Shown: positions 43,135-54,359 of the stretch, one piece after another
Numbering within the stretch: position 1 is the first letter of the stretch
Layout of the letters: each line of letters starts with the position of its first letter
Source of the DNA: Simmondsia chinensis
Taxonomy: Eukaryota > Streptophyta > Magnoliopsida > Caryophyllales > Simmondsiaceae
Direction of reading: 5' to 3'
Length of the DNA stretch: 64,000 nucleotides
Assembly: GCA_018398585.1 (NCBI GenBank)
Contig: JAGTTD010000001.1
Coordinates: 22,027,750 to 22,091,749 of the forward strand
Program-made: the position numbers and the translations under genes
Notes under the pieces: model-generated
What the model was told of the DNA's origin: nothing
The model's database searches: none
What the model saw: only the letters and a program-made list of their open reading frames with translations

Positions 43135-43960
43135 ATGGCTGCGACTAGTGCACTTCATTCGATTATGAAAGATAATGCTTTAACTGGACCGAATTACTTC
43201 CCCTGGAAAACGAACCTCGACATAGTATTAATACATGAGCGTCATAAGTTTGTTCTCACTGAGGCATGACCTACAGTGCCTACTAATAATTCTACAGCTG
43301 CTATTAAAGAGCGTAATATGAATGCTAGAATAAGGCTAATGAGTTAGCTAGTTGCTACATTTTGGCCTCTATGACCAATGTACTCAACCATCAGATGCTT
43401 GAGATGGAAACAACAGCTGAGATGATCAAACATTTAAAGGAAATGCTTGGTGGTCAATATAGGGCAGCTAGGCAAGAGCTGATGAGGAAGCTCTTGAACT
43501 TGAGGATTTCAGAACGGTCCCTCGTTCAAGAGCACATCATGAAAATGATGGCGTGCTTGTCTGAGTTGGAGATTTTAGGTGCTAAGATTGACAGTCAGTC
43601 TCAGCAAGACATCATCCTCAGCGCTCTGTCTAACTCTTTTTACTAAGTTCAGGCTCAACTACACAATGAATAATAAGTATTATTCATCGCCTTTGGTTGA
43701 TGAAAGAGCCGCAGGTAGCATAGAGTGTTGTACAAGCCAAGGGGAGTGTCCACTTGACTCGGGTATCGAGGGCTAGTGGGAGCAAGTTGAACAAGGGACC
43801 GACTGGAAAGAAAGGCAAAGGCAAGGTTGCTAGTGTAGTGACTAATCCTAACAAGAAGCTAGCAAAAAGAAAAGTGTTTCTTTTGTGGAAAAATGGGCCA
43901 GTAGAAGAGGAACTGAACAAAGTGCATAGCTACTCTTCCTACGAAGACTGCTAAGCCATC
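43135..43960 (+). pseudogene. gag: gag of C1
   Basis: ATG at 43135 opens MAATSALHSIMKDNALTGPNYFPWK, then LDIVLIHERHKFVLTEA and a TGA. Later segments 43362-43646 (MLGGQYRAARQELMRKLLNLRI, ILSALSNSF) and 43754-43954 (basic KGPTGKKGKGKVASVV, then a degraded knuckle KVFLLWKNGP where C3 keeps CFFCRKMGHWKRNC) complete a UBN2-type copia Gag in shifted frames. The two Cys of the knuckle are lost. Confidence 0.83.
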
Positions 43961-44640
43961 TGGTGAAGGTATGATGATATCTCACTTGCTTGAGTCATGC
44001 GTAGTTAAGAGTCCACCAGGTTCCTGGTGTGTGGACTTAGGTTCATCTGACTATGTCTGTAATTTGTTACAGGGGCACAAGCTAACCAGGAGGCTGCATG
44101 AAGGGAGTTGTACCTGACGGTTGAAGATAGTACAAGAGTAGCAGTTTTAGGAGTAGGAGATGTTAGTTTAGACTTTACAAAGGATTGTTTATTTGTACCT
44201 GCACTACACAGGAATTTGATTCATGTGTTTTATTTTATGGATAATTGTTATTCAGTTAATTTTGGTTTTGAACATGTCATCACAAGAAATAAATTGTTTA
44301 TTTGCAAAAGTACATGTATAAATGATTTATTCATGTTGTTTCCTAATCAAAATTCTAAATGATTCTAACACAAGCTCACTTGCAAATGGTTTATGCATGT
44401 TGTTTACCTAATGAGACATAAGTCATACTCTTTTGAAAAGTTCAAAGACTACAAAGTTGAAGTTGAAAAGCAGTTAAGTAAACAGGTTTAATCACTTCAA
44501 TCAGATTGAGGTGGTGAATAACTTTCAGGGGAGTTTTTAGATTTCCTAATTACAAAAGCAAAAATAGAGTAGTGTTGGAGGAGTTAATAGAAAAATGGAG
44601 CTAATTCTAAACAGCTAGACGCAACTTAGAACACAGTGGA
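43961..44640 (+). pseudogene. Protease and deleted integrase of C1
   Basis: SWCVDLGSSDYVCNLLQG near 44008-44075 is the copia protease motif with the catalytic Asp kept but DSG changed to DLG. 44108-44362 continues VEDSTRVAVLGVGDVSLDF and VPALHRNLIHVFYFMDNCYSVNF. Most of the integrase (present in C2 and C3) is missing: at about 44395 the sequence jumps to LMRHKSYSFEKFKDYKVE, and at about 44560 to pre-RT sequence. Confidence 0.78.
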
Positions 44641-45420
44641 TGCATTAGATGCACCTACTAACTGGGTCGAGTTTATTCTATGTATACAATAGCCTTGGTG
44701 TAGTGGGAGGATTGTCAGAGCATCTGACAGGTTCATAGTGGGAGCCTTAGTGATTGACCGTGACATTGAATCTGATCATCTTAGCTACAATGAGGCAATT
44801 AAAGACAAGGATATTGACCATTGGGTCTTAGCAATGAAATTTGAGACAGGGTCTATATATTTTAATCAGGTTTGGTATCTTGAAGAGGCGCCTGGTGGTA
44901 TTAAGCCCATTAGTTGTAAATGGGTCTACAAGAGAAAAAGAGGAGTGGACAAGAAGGTAAAGACCTTGAAAGCAAGGTTGGTTGCAAAGGATTTGGACTA
45001 AAAGGAAGGAACCGATTATGATGAGACCTTCTCACCAGTAGTCATGCTAAAGTCCGTAACAATACTCCTATCTATTGCAGTTCATTATGAGATCCGGAAA
45101 ATGGAAGTCAAAATGGCCCCTTTTTGAATGGTCGTCTTGAAGAAGACATTTATATAGTGCAACCAAATAGTTTCATTAGTAAAAATCAGGAGCATATGGT
45201 ATGCAACCTGAAGAAGTCCATGTATGGACTGAAGCGAGCATCACGCTCATGGAATATTAGATTCAATGAAGTGATTAAGTCTTATGGTTTTGAGCAGTTG
45301 ATTGACAAACCAAGCATGTACAAACAACATCAAGAGAAAATGGTGACTTTCTTAGTATTTTATGTGGACGATATACTACTCATTAAGAATGATACAGGTT
45401 ATTAATAGTTGCAAAGTTTT
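44640..45420 (+). pseudogene. Reverse transcriptase of C1
   Basis: Segment 44738-45001: [52 protein letters not shown], then a stop. The next stretch reads EGTDYDETFSPVVMLKSV in another frame. Segment 45124-45405: NGRLEEDIYIVQP, LKKSMYGLKRASRSWNIRFNEVIKSYGFEQL and FLVFYVDDILLIKND with the YVDD active site intact. A stop and frame changes near 45000-45120 interrupt the chain. Confidence 0.85.
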
Positions 45421-45422
45421 GG

Positions 45423-45745
45423 TTGTCAAGTCGGTTTGAGTTGGTTCCAATTGGCTATACTCATTCAGATTTCTTGTCAGATAGAGATGCCAGCTGTTTA
45501 ATGTCTGGGCATGACTCTACCCTTGGAGTAGGAGCCATTTGTGGGAGGAATGTCAAGCAGTATTGTCTTGCTGACTTCACCATAGAGGCTAAATATGTTG
45601 CAACTTCAGAAGCTATAAGAGGGCATGTAGGTTACTATAAAGTTGTTGACTTTACTAAGAACTTGACTAAGTAGACCTTTGGCTCATACATAGAAGAGGT
45701 GAGTATAAAGTTTGTAATAAATTGGATTTAGGACAGTTGGGAGAT
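45423..45745 (+). pseudogene. RNase H remnant of C1 and polypurine tract
   Basis: LVPIGYTHSDFLSDRDASC, GVGAICGRNVKQYC and EAKYVATSEA are copia RNase H motifs, but the section between RT and LVPIGY (about 500 bp in C3) and the section with the catalytic HIxxRxH are deleted. ACAGTTGGGAGAT (45733-45745) is the polypurine tract next to the 3' LTR. Confidence 0.8.
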
Positions 45746-47987
45746 TGTTAGGAATAGTGTCCTGAAATCCAGATTTATTATGTTAATATTACTTTATTAA
45801 TGAATAAAATTGAAGTTCCAATCTTGTCCTTATTAAATTTGTGTAAGTGAGCATGTATATTGCATGTGATTTTCTTTTGAGTATCGTCCATAAGATGGAC
45901 AGAGTCCTCATATTACATTTTACATCTTTGTTCTAAGTGGACAATGAGATTAAGCCACAAATAGACTTGGAATAAATGATATGGAATGTTATTTGAATAA
46001 CCAGTGGTCGATGATGAGCTTGGGCTACTTGTCTGTTAAGACCATGACTTAACACTTTAGATGACTTGTCTAGATCATGTGGAAGGTGATCCAAAAATGT
46101 TAGGTTGGTAAGTTTTATAAGATTGACACACTGAGTTGGACCATGTGGATTACTTGTATCTAGACTGCTATTGGAGATGAGTAATTCAAGTCGTACTATT
46201 TGAACAACGACTCTAAATCATGAGAGTATTCTAAACTTTTGTATGGAGCTTTAGTTACTTTGGTGTACTGTAAGTAAGGTCTAAACGTATGACTGAATTC
46301 CCACGTACACTGAATACCGGCATGAAGTGTGACAAGGATTACGTATTCAGTATGGAACTGCAATCTCTTATGAGGTACAGATGTCCCCTTAGTTGAGTCG
46401 CAAGTATTTGAATAGTTTGGAAAAGTTTAGCCAAAGTATTCCAAGTATTTGACATTTGAAATTTATGCTGTGAATATATTCAAGTATAAATGAATTATTC
46501 GGTGAAGGGCGAGTCGATAACTAATGTAGAAGCTGTGAGAAAGATAATTGTATTATTTATACTTATTCTTTGGCATGGACATCTAGGTAGAGAGGTTGTT
46601 GTCATCAATATAGTCTATTTGGGAAATATCGAATAAATAATTTCAGTCTAGAGTGCAGTGAGATTTATTTAGTGAAATTAAGTCTCATTAAATGGTAATT
46701 AAATTATATCATGAGATGGTTAATTTAACCCATTTTGAGCTAGATTTAAAATGTCGCTGAGGTCACTGCACAAGCTTCAATATTTATCGTCCTCGAAAAA
46801 GTGTTAAAGAATTCATGAGATAAATTATTTATTCATGGCATGAGTAAATTTAAATTTGCCAAACATTATTCATAAGATGAATAAAAGTCAAAAATTATGA
46901 AATAAAATAATTTTTTAAATTAAAATTCATAAGAGATCAATCAGAGCGCGACACGGGGTCCCTTGCTGGCAATCCGTGCCTTCGGGCATGGACCAACTAG
47001 AGTGTGCCACGTGACACACTCTGGTAAACGCCGAACAGTAGTTATCCACGCCAACGGGTGGACCAATAAAATTGCGACACGTGGCACACGGTTTGTAGCC
47101 AAAGCTCACGATTTGTACTGTTCAAAAAATGATGTGTTTTAAGGGTTTGTTTGAATTAAACACTGAATCTTTTGTACTATTCAACGAATCCCATATCGAA
47201 GTTTTTATATTTTTTACTCCGATACACTACTATAAATAGAGGTACCTGTTTCATTGTTTTGCATTGAATGAAAAATATGGGTCTTAGAAAGTATTAACCT
47301 TCGGAGACCCAAATTGGAGAGAAAAAAATTATATTGAAATTTTTCTTTCCTTAGCTTAATAATTTTCAGAGCCCACCCTCCGGGCAGTTAGAGGTCATTG
47401 CATAGAAGATGATTAGGTCTCGGTTTTCTCAGCTTTCTCAGAGTTCCCTATTATTTCAGTCTTCTTTTTGGTTTTCCTTAATTAGAGCAAATCTAGGTAT
47501 GTTCTTCTTTCCTTCTCTTTTAAGTTTTTCGCTTTTCTATTTATTTACCACTTCTCTTATTATGCCAGATATAAGTTCATGTTATTTTTTTTTAATGTAT
47601 TAAAATAGAGGCCTTTAGATTTGAATTAAGAATTAAAATATGTAGATTTAAAATTAAAAATTTTAAATCACCCTGGGGTTTAAAATTTGTAATTTTAAAC
47701 CCTGCCGTTGCTTTACTTAATTAAATTAGGGAGGATTTGTGAAATCCATCCCAACAATTGGTATTAGAGCAAAGGAATCTATAGAGCTAACCCTATTCCC
47801 GAGAAATCTCGCACGTGAGGTGTCATGAAGCGTGACTTTCCGACCAAGGGCTTAGGTTGCGAGAAAAGTCTCCTACACTGAGCGCTCCGATAGGTGCACT
47901 TTGTTGTGACCACAGTCGGAGAACTATGAACCCAGCAATTGGCATTAAAGTTAGATTAATTAGTAACTAGGTTAGTTATTCCCAACA
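45746..47987 (+). repeat. 3' LTR of C1
   Basis: 2242 bp, TGTTAGGAAT...CCCAACA. Promoter parts: CCAAT/ACGTG modules at 46930-47090 (including GTGCCACGTGACAC and GCGACACGTGGCAC), USE-like ATCCCATATCG (47188-47198, one mismatch), TATAAATAGA (47231-47240). The U5 end carries primer-site look-alikes at 47759 (TGGTATTAGAGC) and 47940. Followed by ACCTA, the target duplication. Confidence 0.92.
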
Positions 47988-47992
47988 ACCTA

Positions 47993-48933
47993 AGTTCACC
48001 TGACTTATCAAGTAGTGATAGTAGTGTTAAGACCAACGGAATCAAGGCAGGCCTTAGCCGTCAAAGCCTTGAACTAAAGCCTGTATTCTCAATTCGTCAA
48101 AATTTGGGAACATATTAAAACAGAAAGTTCATACCTAAAAGCCAAAAGATTGTATTACTAAAGAAGCAAGTACAACAAGTTGATCTACGCTAAGCTAAGC
48201 TATGCTAAGTTATGCTACTCCTAGGAAAAGAGCACAAGTGTGTAATAAAAAAAACTTGAATAAGTTTTGTATTGTGTGTATGTGTGTGTTGGACTACAAC
48301 AACGCCCTTTATTTATAGATAAACTAAATAACAATTGCCCCCTAATTCCGCAGTATTTTCTCCCCGCATTAGGCCACCAAGCTTCTTCTTGCCCGCTAAG
48401 GATCAATGCACGTGTCCATGATTCAATTTTGGAGGGAAATCCATGAAGCCCACTTCCGAATTTCTAGTTGAAGCCCCCTCTAAAACCCCCACATTCCTCT
48501 TAGATTAAGCTTAGTGCCTAAGTATCTGAAATTTCATTCTATGTAGCTGTCTCAAGCTTGGAAACCACCTATCTTGCAGCCTTCTTGGCAGCCCCTTGAG
48601 CTCGAGCTCCCTTTAAGTTTCAACCATCTCGAGCCTTCAGTGGTTGACACCCTTGTTGGGATGATGATATTTCCATGATACTATGCTCGAGACACCATTA
48701 CTTCAGCAACTAAAAGGCTTAATTCTGCTCAAGGAAGCCTCGCGTGTTAGGCATGTTTCACTCTGCTTAAAACAGTGTCGTCCTAGCCCACTTGAATTTA
48801 TAAACAAAAGGAACATACCCAGTGCCTCAAGGGCTCCCGCCTACACAGGGTCTGGGGAAGGCGGATGTACGCAGCCTTCCCCCTTCAGAGTGTTAACCTG
48901 AAGAGAGGTTGTTTTAAATTTATGGTGTAAACA
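47993..48933 (-). repeat. Tat LTR, U3-side part (split by C1)
   Basis: Minus-strand start TGTTTACACCATAAATTT at 48933, next to polypurine tract TAAAAGGGGGCATT (48934-48948). Colinear with the T3 LTR (58834 onward). An SINE lies inside (48805-48915). TATA-like CTATAAATAAAG on the minus strand near 48305-48316. Continues across C1 at 16318. Confidence 0.82.
48805..48915 (-). mobile_element. Au-type SINE, 3' half
   Basis: The minus strand reads AACAACCTCTCTTCAGG, then GGGGGAAGGCTGCGTACATCC, CCTTCCCCAGACCCTGTG and GGCGGGAGCCCTTGAGGCACTGGG. From memory this is the 3' half of plant Au SINEs; the tRNA-like 5' half is missing (5' truncation is usual for SINEs). AATTTAT on both sides (48795-48802 area and 48916-48922) looks like a target duplication inside the Tat LTR; the sister Tat LTRs lack the insert. 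Confidence 0.72.
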
Positions 48934-49060
48934 AATGCCCCCTTTTAGTCATCGGTAAATTCAAATTTACACCAGGTTAAAAATCCTAGTTTGACCCTCA
49001 ACGGCTGCAAGGGGCTCGAGAGATCATTGTTTTGTTGTTTGCTCTTCCTCGCCACTTGTC

Positions 49061-49769
49061 TATAAGTATGACAGTTAGCACTTGAAATCTCCACTTTTTT
49101 TTTCTGTTCTCTCTTTTTTTGCTACAATCTAGCACTCGTTGAAACACCTGCTCTCCTCTTCTATTTAATCTTCGATTCTTGATTCAATTTGCCTTCATTC
49201 CTTTGCATCTTCTTGAAACTGATCCAATGATGGCTCAAATTTCTTTCCTTGTCTATGCTCCCCTTAACCAAGCTGATTGCCCTATTGAGCAACTAACATT
49301 TTTGCTCCAATCTTACACTTCAATGGTCTTTGTTGTGATTCAGAGTCCAATTGATTTGATCACCATCGAAGAGGATCTTTATTGGTTACTTGGAACCATC
49401 AAACTAAATGTCGTTGGGTCTATTATTACTCTTAATATGCGAAACCCTTCTAACAGGTTCTGGCACCTACACCCACGGGCCCTCTTCGAGAGCCACGTGC
49501 CAGTGGATGATTTTCTCTGCGTGAATGGGGTGGACAACCTCCTATGGCACCTGAATCAGGTGTACCGCCTTATTATGCCTCTAGCACGGGTGCAACCCTT
49601 GTTCACCTTTCGAGGTGAACATTTTCCAAGTTATCGTGTTAATGCATGGCAAGTTTGCAGGTCCATTTCCTAGTGGTTTTCTAAGCTGGCAACAAACCAC
49701 TCTTGGGGTTCGAAGACGCTCTGTCAATCTCCCCCATACCCTACCTATATTGATTTTCAAGGGATTTAC
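49061..49769 (+). pseudogene. Tat antisense ORF with TATA box
   Basis: Plus strand, opposite to the surrounding Tat element, between its integrase and 3' LTR. TATAAGTATG at 49061-49070 lies 169 bases before the conserved ATG at 49230 (MAQISFLVYAP). An upstream in-frame ATG at 49179 also exists, but only the 49230 start is shared with the copy at 15527. The frame runs to a TAG at 49671 and beyond it to 49769. Segments: VIQSPIDLITIEEDLYWLL, RFWHLHPRALFESHVPVDDFL. Antisense ORFs in this position are known from Tat-lineage elements; function unknown, and I could not place a domain. Confidence 0.6.
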
Positions 49770-49772
49770 TAA

Positions 49773-50304
49773 AAAAATCTAATTATAGGATCATAGTAAC
49801 ACCACGTATCCCCTTAAGGGTCTGCAAGTATCAAAAGTCTCACCTTTGTGACTCATTGGTATCAAATGAGATAAGCAAGTCTTTTTCCGTATTTAATCAC
49901 ACTTTTGGATCCTTAAGGGATCTGTCTCCCTTACATTTCACAGAAATCCTCTGAACTTCAAGAGAAGAGTTCCAAACCTTGTATAAGAGACCAGCCATTT
50001 TTTTTTTTTTTACCACCAGGAAAGAGGAGGCCAACAGTCGCAGCTCCATGGAAACATTTCTAAGCGAAACATTCTGGGCAAGCTTGAAGTTTTATTCCAC
50101 TTCATCATTGTGAAGAGGTCATTTGGCCACATGTTGTGTTATCTTGTATAAGCTATGTACTCTTCGATAATATTAATGAAGTACACACTTTTTTCAAACA
50201 CGTCTCTCAGCATGGTAATTCCTTCTTTCTTTTTCTTTATTTTCTCATCCTAAGGATCATAGAGCTGATCTTCGAGACATTGATGTCAAGATTGAGCCCA
50301 TAAT
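49773..50304 (-). other. Tat 3' non-coding region
   Basis: Lies between the integrase stop (minus strand, about 50305) and the antisense ORF. No coding frame on either strand. Contains a T13 run at 49999-50011. Nothing else recognised. Confidence 0.5.
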
Positions 50305-50582
50305 TTAGGGAATATGTACTTAGGGACTTCCTTGCTAGAATCCCAAATTAATGGCACATATTGTTTTAGGGACCTTCCGTTAATAGCCCTCGGGTGAGCT
50401 CTTCCCTCTAGATCTTAGAGTAAGTAAGAATTTCCTCCAAACATCTCGATAACTCTAAATGGGCTATCCCAGTTTGGGGACCATTTCCCAAACACATGAT
50501 CTTTAGGGCCAATGGGTAAAACCACTTTCCAGACTATATTCCTAAGTCAAAATACCTAGGTTTGACCTTTTTGTTATGCTTT
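50305..50582 (-). pseudogene. Integrase C-terminus of Tat
   Basis: The minus strand reads GKWFYPLALKDHVFGKWSPNWDSPFRVIEMFGGNSYLL, then DLEGRAHPRAINGRSLKQYVPLIWDSS before a stop. The GKWSPNWxGPF and INGKxLKxYxPxxW wording is that of Tat-type integrase C-terminal domains. Cut at 50582 by copia C3. Two internal stops. Confidence 0.8.
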
Positions 50583-52495
50583 TGTTAGGAACAATGTTAT
50601 GAAAATTTAATTTTATCGTTTAAATATTATTTCTTAGTAATGAAAAAAATTTAATTATTTTCATTTTCATTATAATTGTATATGTGAGTTCATTAGGCAC
50701 GTGATTTTCTTTTGAGTAACATCCATGAGATAGATGCAGCCATCAAATTGCATTTCAATGTTTGTTCCAAGTAGGTAATGAGATTACGCCACAAATACAC
50801 TTAAAACAAATGGAATGAAATGTTATTCGAAAATTCGCAGTCAGTGACAAGCTTGGGCTACTTGTCTGCTAAAGCTATAATATGACACTTTAAATGACTT
50901 ATTTTAATCATGTGAATGTGATCCAAAAGTATTGTATTGGTGTTTGCAATAAGATTGATACACTGAATTGGACCAAGTGCGTTACATGTATCTAGACTAC
51001 TATCGGAAATGAGTGATTCATAATGTATTACTTAAACGATTACTCTAAATCCTGAAGAGTATTTTAGACCTATGCATAGAGTGTTAGTTATCTTGGTGTA
51101 TTAAAAGTTAGGTCTCTAAATGTGACCGAAGTCTTATGTGCATTGGGTTAGGGCATGAAGTGCGGCAGGGATCAGGTGTTCAATATAGAATCTATAGTCT
51201 CTTACGAGATACAGATGTCCCCTTAGTTGAGTCGTAAGTGTTTGAATTAATTCGGAAAGTTTGGCCGAAGTATTCCAAATGTATGAGAAAAAGCTATGAG
51301 AAAAATAATTGTACTAGTTATAATTACTTTTCTCATAGATATCTAATAGAGAGCTTATTGTCATTAAAATAGTCGATTTGGAAATTATTGAATAAATAAG
51401 TTAAATTCTAGAGTGTAGTAGGATTCACTTAGTGGAATTAAGTCATGCTAAATAGTAATCAAATATTATCATGAGATGATAATTAGTTTTGACCCATTTG
51501 GAACTACAATAAAATTGTCGCTGAGGTCCCTACCAAAGCCTCTAATTTTACACCATCAGAAAAATGTTGAAAGAATTCATGTGATAAATTATTTATTCAT
51601 GAGATGAGTGAATTTGATTATGCTAAACAATATTCCTTTGTTGGATAAAATAAAATAAAATAAAATTTATGAGATGAATTTATACATGTGGGAAACAAAA
51701 ACAAAAATAAATGAAAACAGCGAAACACAGTGGTGGTCCGCATGCATAACAGTCTAGCCAATCACTGCGTGACACGTGTCATGCTGTAAAAATAGGAGGC
51801 ACGATCCGCTTCCCCATGGACGGGCCAATCAGCGTGCAACGTCCTACAGGACTATCCGCACCTTCGGGTGCGGATCATTCTGCATGCACCACGTGGCACC
51901 TCTGTGCTAGCAAGCACAGGATTGTTTTCTAGGTTAAACATCATCGTTTTGCCTTGGCATTTTGCATCCCACATCGAAATTTTAAAGTGTTGTTCATCTA
52001 GTAGCTAATTATAAATAGAGGTCTTGAATTAAGGTTTACATCAATTAAAAAATTAAATACTTTTTTGAGAGTGTTGACTTTCAGAGAATTAAAATACGAA
52101 AAAATTTTATTTAAATTTTTTCTCTACAGTTCAATTTTTTTCAGAGCCTGCACTCTGGTGTTGAGAGGAAATTGCGTAGAAGGTCCCGCAGTCTCGGTGA
52201 TTTCTAGAAGCAACACTGCAGTCTGCATCCCATAATTTTTTTCTTTCTTTTCTTTTTCATTTTTTTTTTGCTTTTCTATTTATTTATAGTATTTATTATG
52301 CTAGTGATTTTTCATGCTTTTATTCTGAATGTATTATAATAGAGGCTTGTTGATTTAAAATTAAGAAATTTAAATCGCCTATAGGTTTGAAATTAGGAAT
52401 TTTAAATCACCTATAGGTTTAAAATTAGGAATTTTAAAACCTTCCACTGGGTTAGTTATAATTAATTCGGGGAATATTTTGAAATATGTCCCACA
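50583..52495 (+). repeat. 5' LTR of C3
   Basis: TGTTAGGAACAATG...TATGTCCCACA. ATCCCACATCG, a perfect snRNA-type USE, at 51966-51976; TATAAATAGAG at 52010-52020. G+C-rich block 51720-51910 with GCGTGACACGTGTC, CCAATCAGCGTGC and ACCACGTGGCACC. It ends at the position of the first of the three primer-site copies of C1. Confidence 0.9.
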
Positions 52496-52497
52496 AT

Positions 52498-53604
52498 TGG
52501 TACTAGAGCTAGCCTGTAATTACATTCATAATATATATAATAAGCATATTAAAGAGAACTAAATAGATTTATGAAGGAATAAAATAGAGATTTTATTTAA
52601 ACAAAGGAGAAAGCAGAAAGAGTTACTAAAAGGTGTTTAATAATGGTTATACATGTTGATTTGATTTTAAATTGTTTGAAACCGCGACTGAATTAAACGG
52701 TTAATTCAAATTTGAAAATTTTAAATTTTAAATTGTATTTTAGATATATATGATTTGATATTACATTTCTGAAGAGATTATGATGTCAAATAAAATTATT
52801 AACCTAATGAGACTAGAATCAATATTTTTTTAAAAAAAATTAAAAAGAAGAAAATAATATTTTTTTCTGACACTGACATCCCCGATGACATCAACGCTGA
52901 CATGGCAATTTAAAAAAAATGTTTTTTCTCTGACGTGTTGATGTCAGTATTGACAAATAATAATAATAATATTTTATTTTATTTTAGAATGTGATTCTAA
53001 CAGTGATTATTTGATAACGGTCCGTAAATGCACTTTAAATATAAAAAAACACTAGTTTATAAAATTTAAGTGGCAGCAAGGTTCAATGGTTAAGTCCTCA
53101 CGGTCTCCGTTACTGGTCTAATAGTATAGTAGATTAACATTACTCCTTGAGGAGGGTGTTGGTTTACAGAATATGAGGTTGGACCTCTAAAACGATAGAC
53201 TAAAGTTCAAAAAAGTGAGTGTGGATACGCTGCCGTGGAGTATTTCATGGATTTGTATGGAGGTATAAGTAATGGTATACACTTGACTAGAATGATACAT
53301 TAGCCTCCCTGAGGAGCATTGTTGTGTTATCCTAGAGACTACGGAAGGGGTGGTGAGTTAATCATGTTTAGTAAGAGTTATAAGAAAGCATGTTAATTGA
53401 GAATAGTTCTCACCTAAACTAGTTTCATACAGCCCCACTGCTGGGGGAGTAAGGGGTGGTAAGTTTGAGTCATCATTGCAATCATGATAGTTTAGTTTTG
53501 TGGATACCTAACTCATTTTGTTTGCTAAATTTAAAATAATGGATACCGTAATATTTTGCATGACTCATAATAGGTTACATAAATTTTACATTTACATAAT
53601 TATA
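52498..53604 (+). other. Primer-binding site and leader of C3
   Basis: TGGTACTAGAGC (52498-52509) matches the tRNA-Met consensus at 10 of 12 positions. The leader has one clean TTAGAAT-GTG-ATTCTAA hairpin (52984-53000) rather than an array. Conserved leader block 53043-53604 with CCCCA-CTGC-TGGGG hairpin at 53433-53446. Confidence 0.75.
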
Positions 53605-54359
53605 ATGGCAATGATTGGTAGTCTTCAATTCTTAATGATAATGCACTCATTGGACTGAATTATTTTACTTGGAAAATGAATTTGGATATTGTACTAATTC
53701 ACGAGGGACACAAGTTCATTCTTACAAAGGCTTGTCCTCCAGTGCCTACTACTAATTCCATTGCTGTTGTCCAGGAGCATCACAAACGCTAGCCAAAGGC
53801 TAATGAGTTAGCCAGATCCTATATATTAGCCTTTGTGTCAAATGTTCTCAAGCATCAGATGATTGAGAACTAATGAGGAAGATGCTCAACATGAGAATGT
53901 AGGAAGGAACACCAGCTCAGGAACACGTTATGAAAATAATGGCGTGTTTGTCTGAACTGGAAATATTTGAAGCTAAGATTTACAGTCAACTCAATAGGAT
54001 ATTATCCTCAGTTCTTTGTCCAGCTCATTCACTCAGTTTAGGTTGAATTATTCAGTGAATAACAAGGATTATTTGTTTCCTGAGCTAATGAAGGGCTGGA
54101 AGCAGCAGAGAGCGTGATAGGGGGCAAGGGTAGTGTCCACTTGACCCAGGCATCGAGGATGAGTGGGAGTAAGCAATCTAAGGGTTCGACTGGAAAGAAA
54201 GGGAAAGGCAAGCTTACTGGTGTAATAGCTAAGCCTAACAAGAAAAACTCCAAGGGAAAGTGTTTCTTTTGCCGCAAAATGGGCCATTGGAAGAGGAATT
54301 GCACTAAGTGCTTAGCTACCCTTCCATCTAATATTGGCAATCATCTAGTGATGATATGA
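53605..54359 (+). pseudogene. gag: gag and zinc knuckle of C3
   Basis: ATG at 53605 (MAMIGSLQFLMIMHS, frame-shifted to NALIGLNYFTWKMNLDIVLIHEGHKFILTKACPPVPT). The capsid core is shortened: about 60 codons present in C1 are missing near 53870. The 81-aa segment 54114-54359 has the basic region GSTGKKGKGKLTGVI and an intact knuckle CFFCRKMGHWKRNC. Confidence 0.82.

Larger units (their letters stand above)
16319..47987 (+). mobile_element. Ty1/copia element C1 (long LTR), host of nested insertions
   Basis: Flanked by 2240-bp and 2242-bp LTRs (16319-18558 and 45746-47987) and a 5-bp target duplication with one mismatch (GCCTA / ACCTA). Internal order is primer site, leader, gag, zinc knuckle, protease, RT, RNase H, polypurine tract; integrase is mostly deleted. 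The leader is interrupted by Athila D (19167-42398). A related unoccupied Tat LTR at 59590-59625 shows the insertion point. The closest relatives in the window are C2 and C3. The copia sublineage (Tork/TAR-like?) is uncertain. Confidence 0.9.

Noticed and set aside
48683..48901. 72-aa plus-strand ORF
   Set aside because: It crosses from the Tat LTR into the SINE; neither part is coding on that strand.
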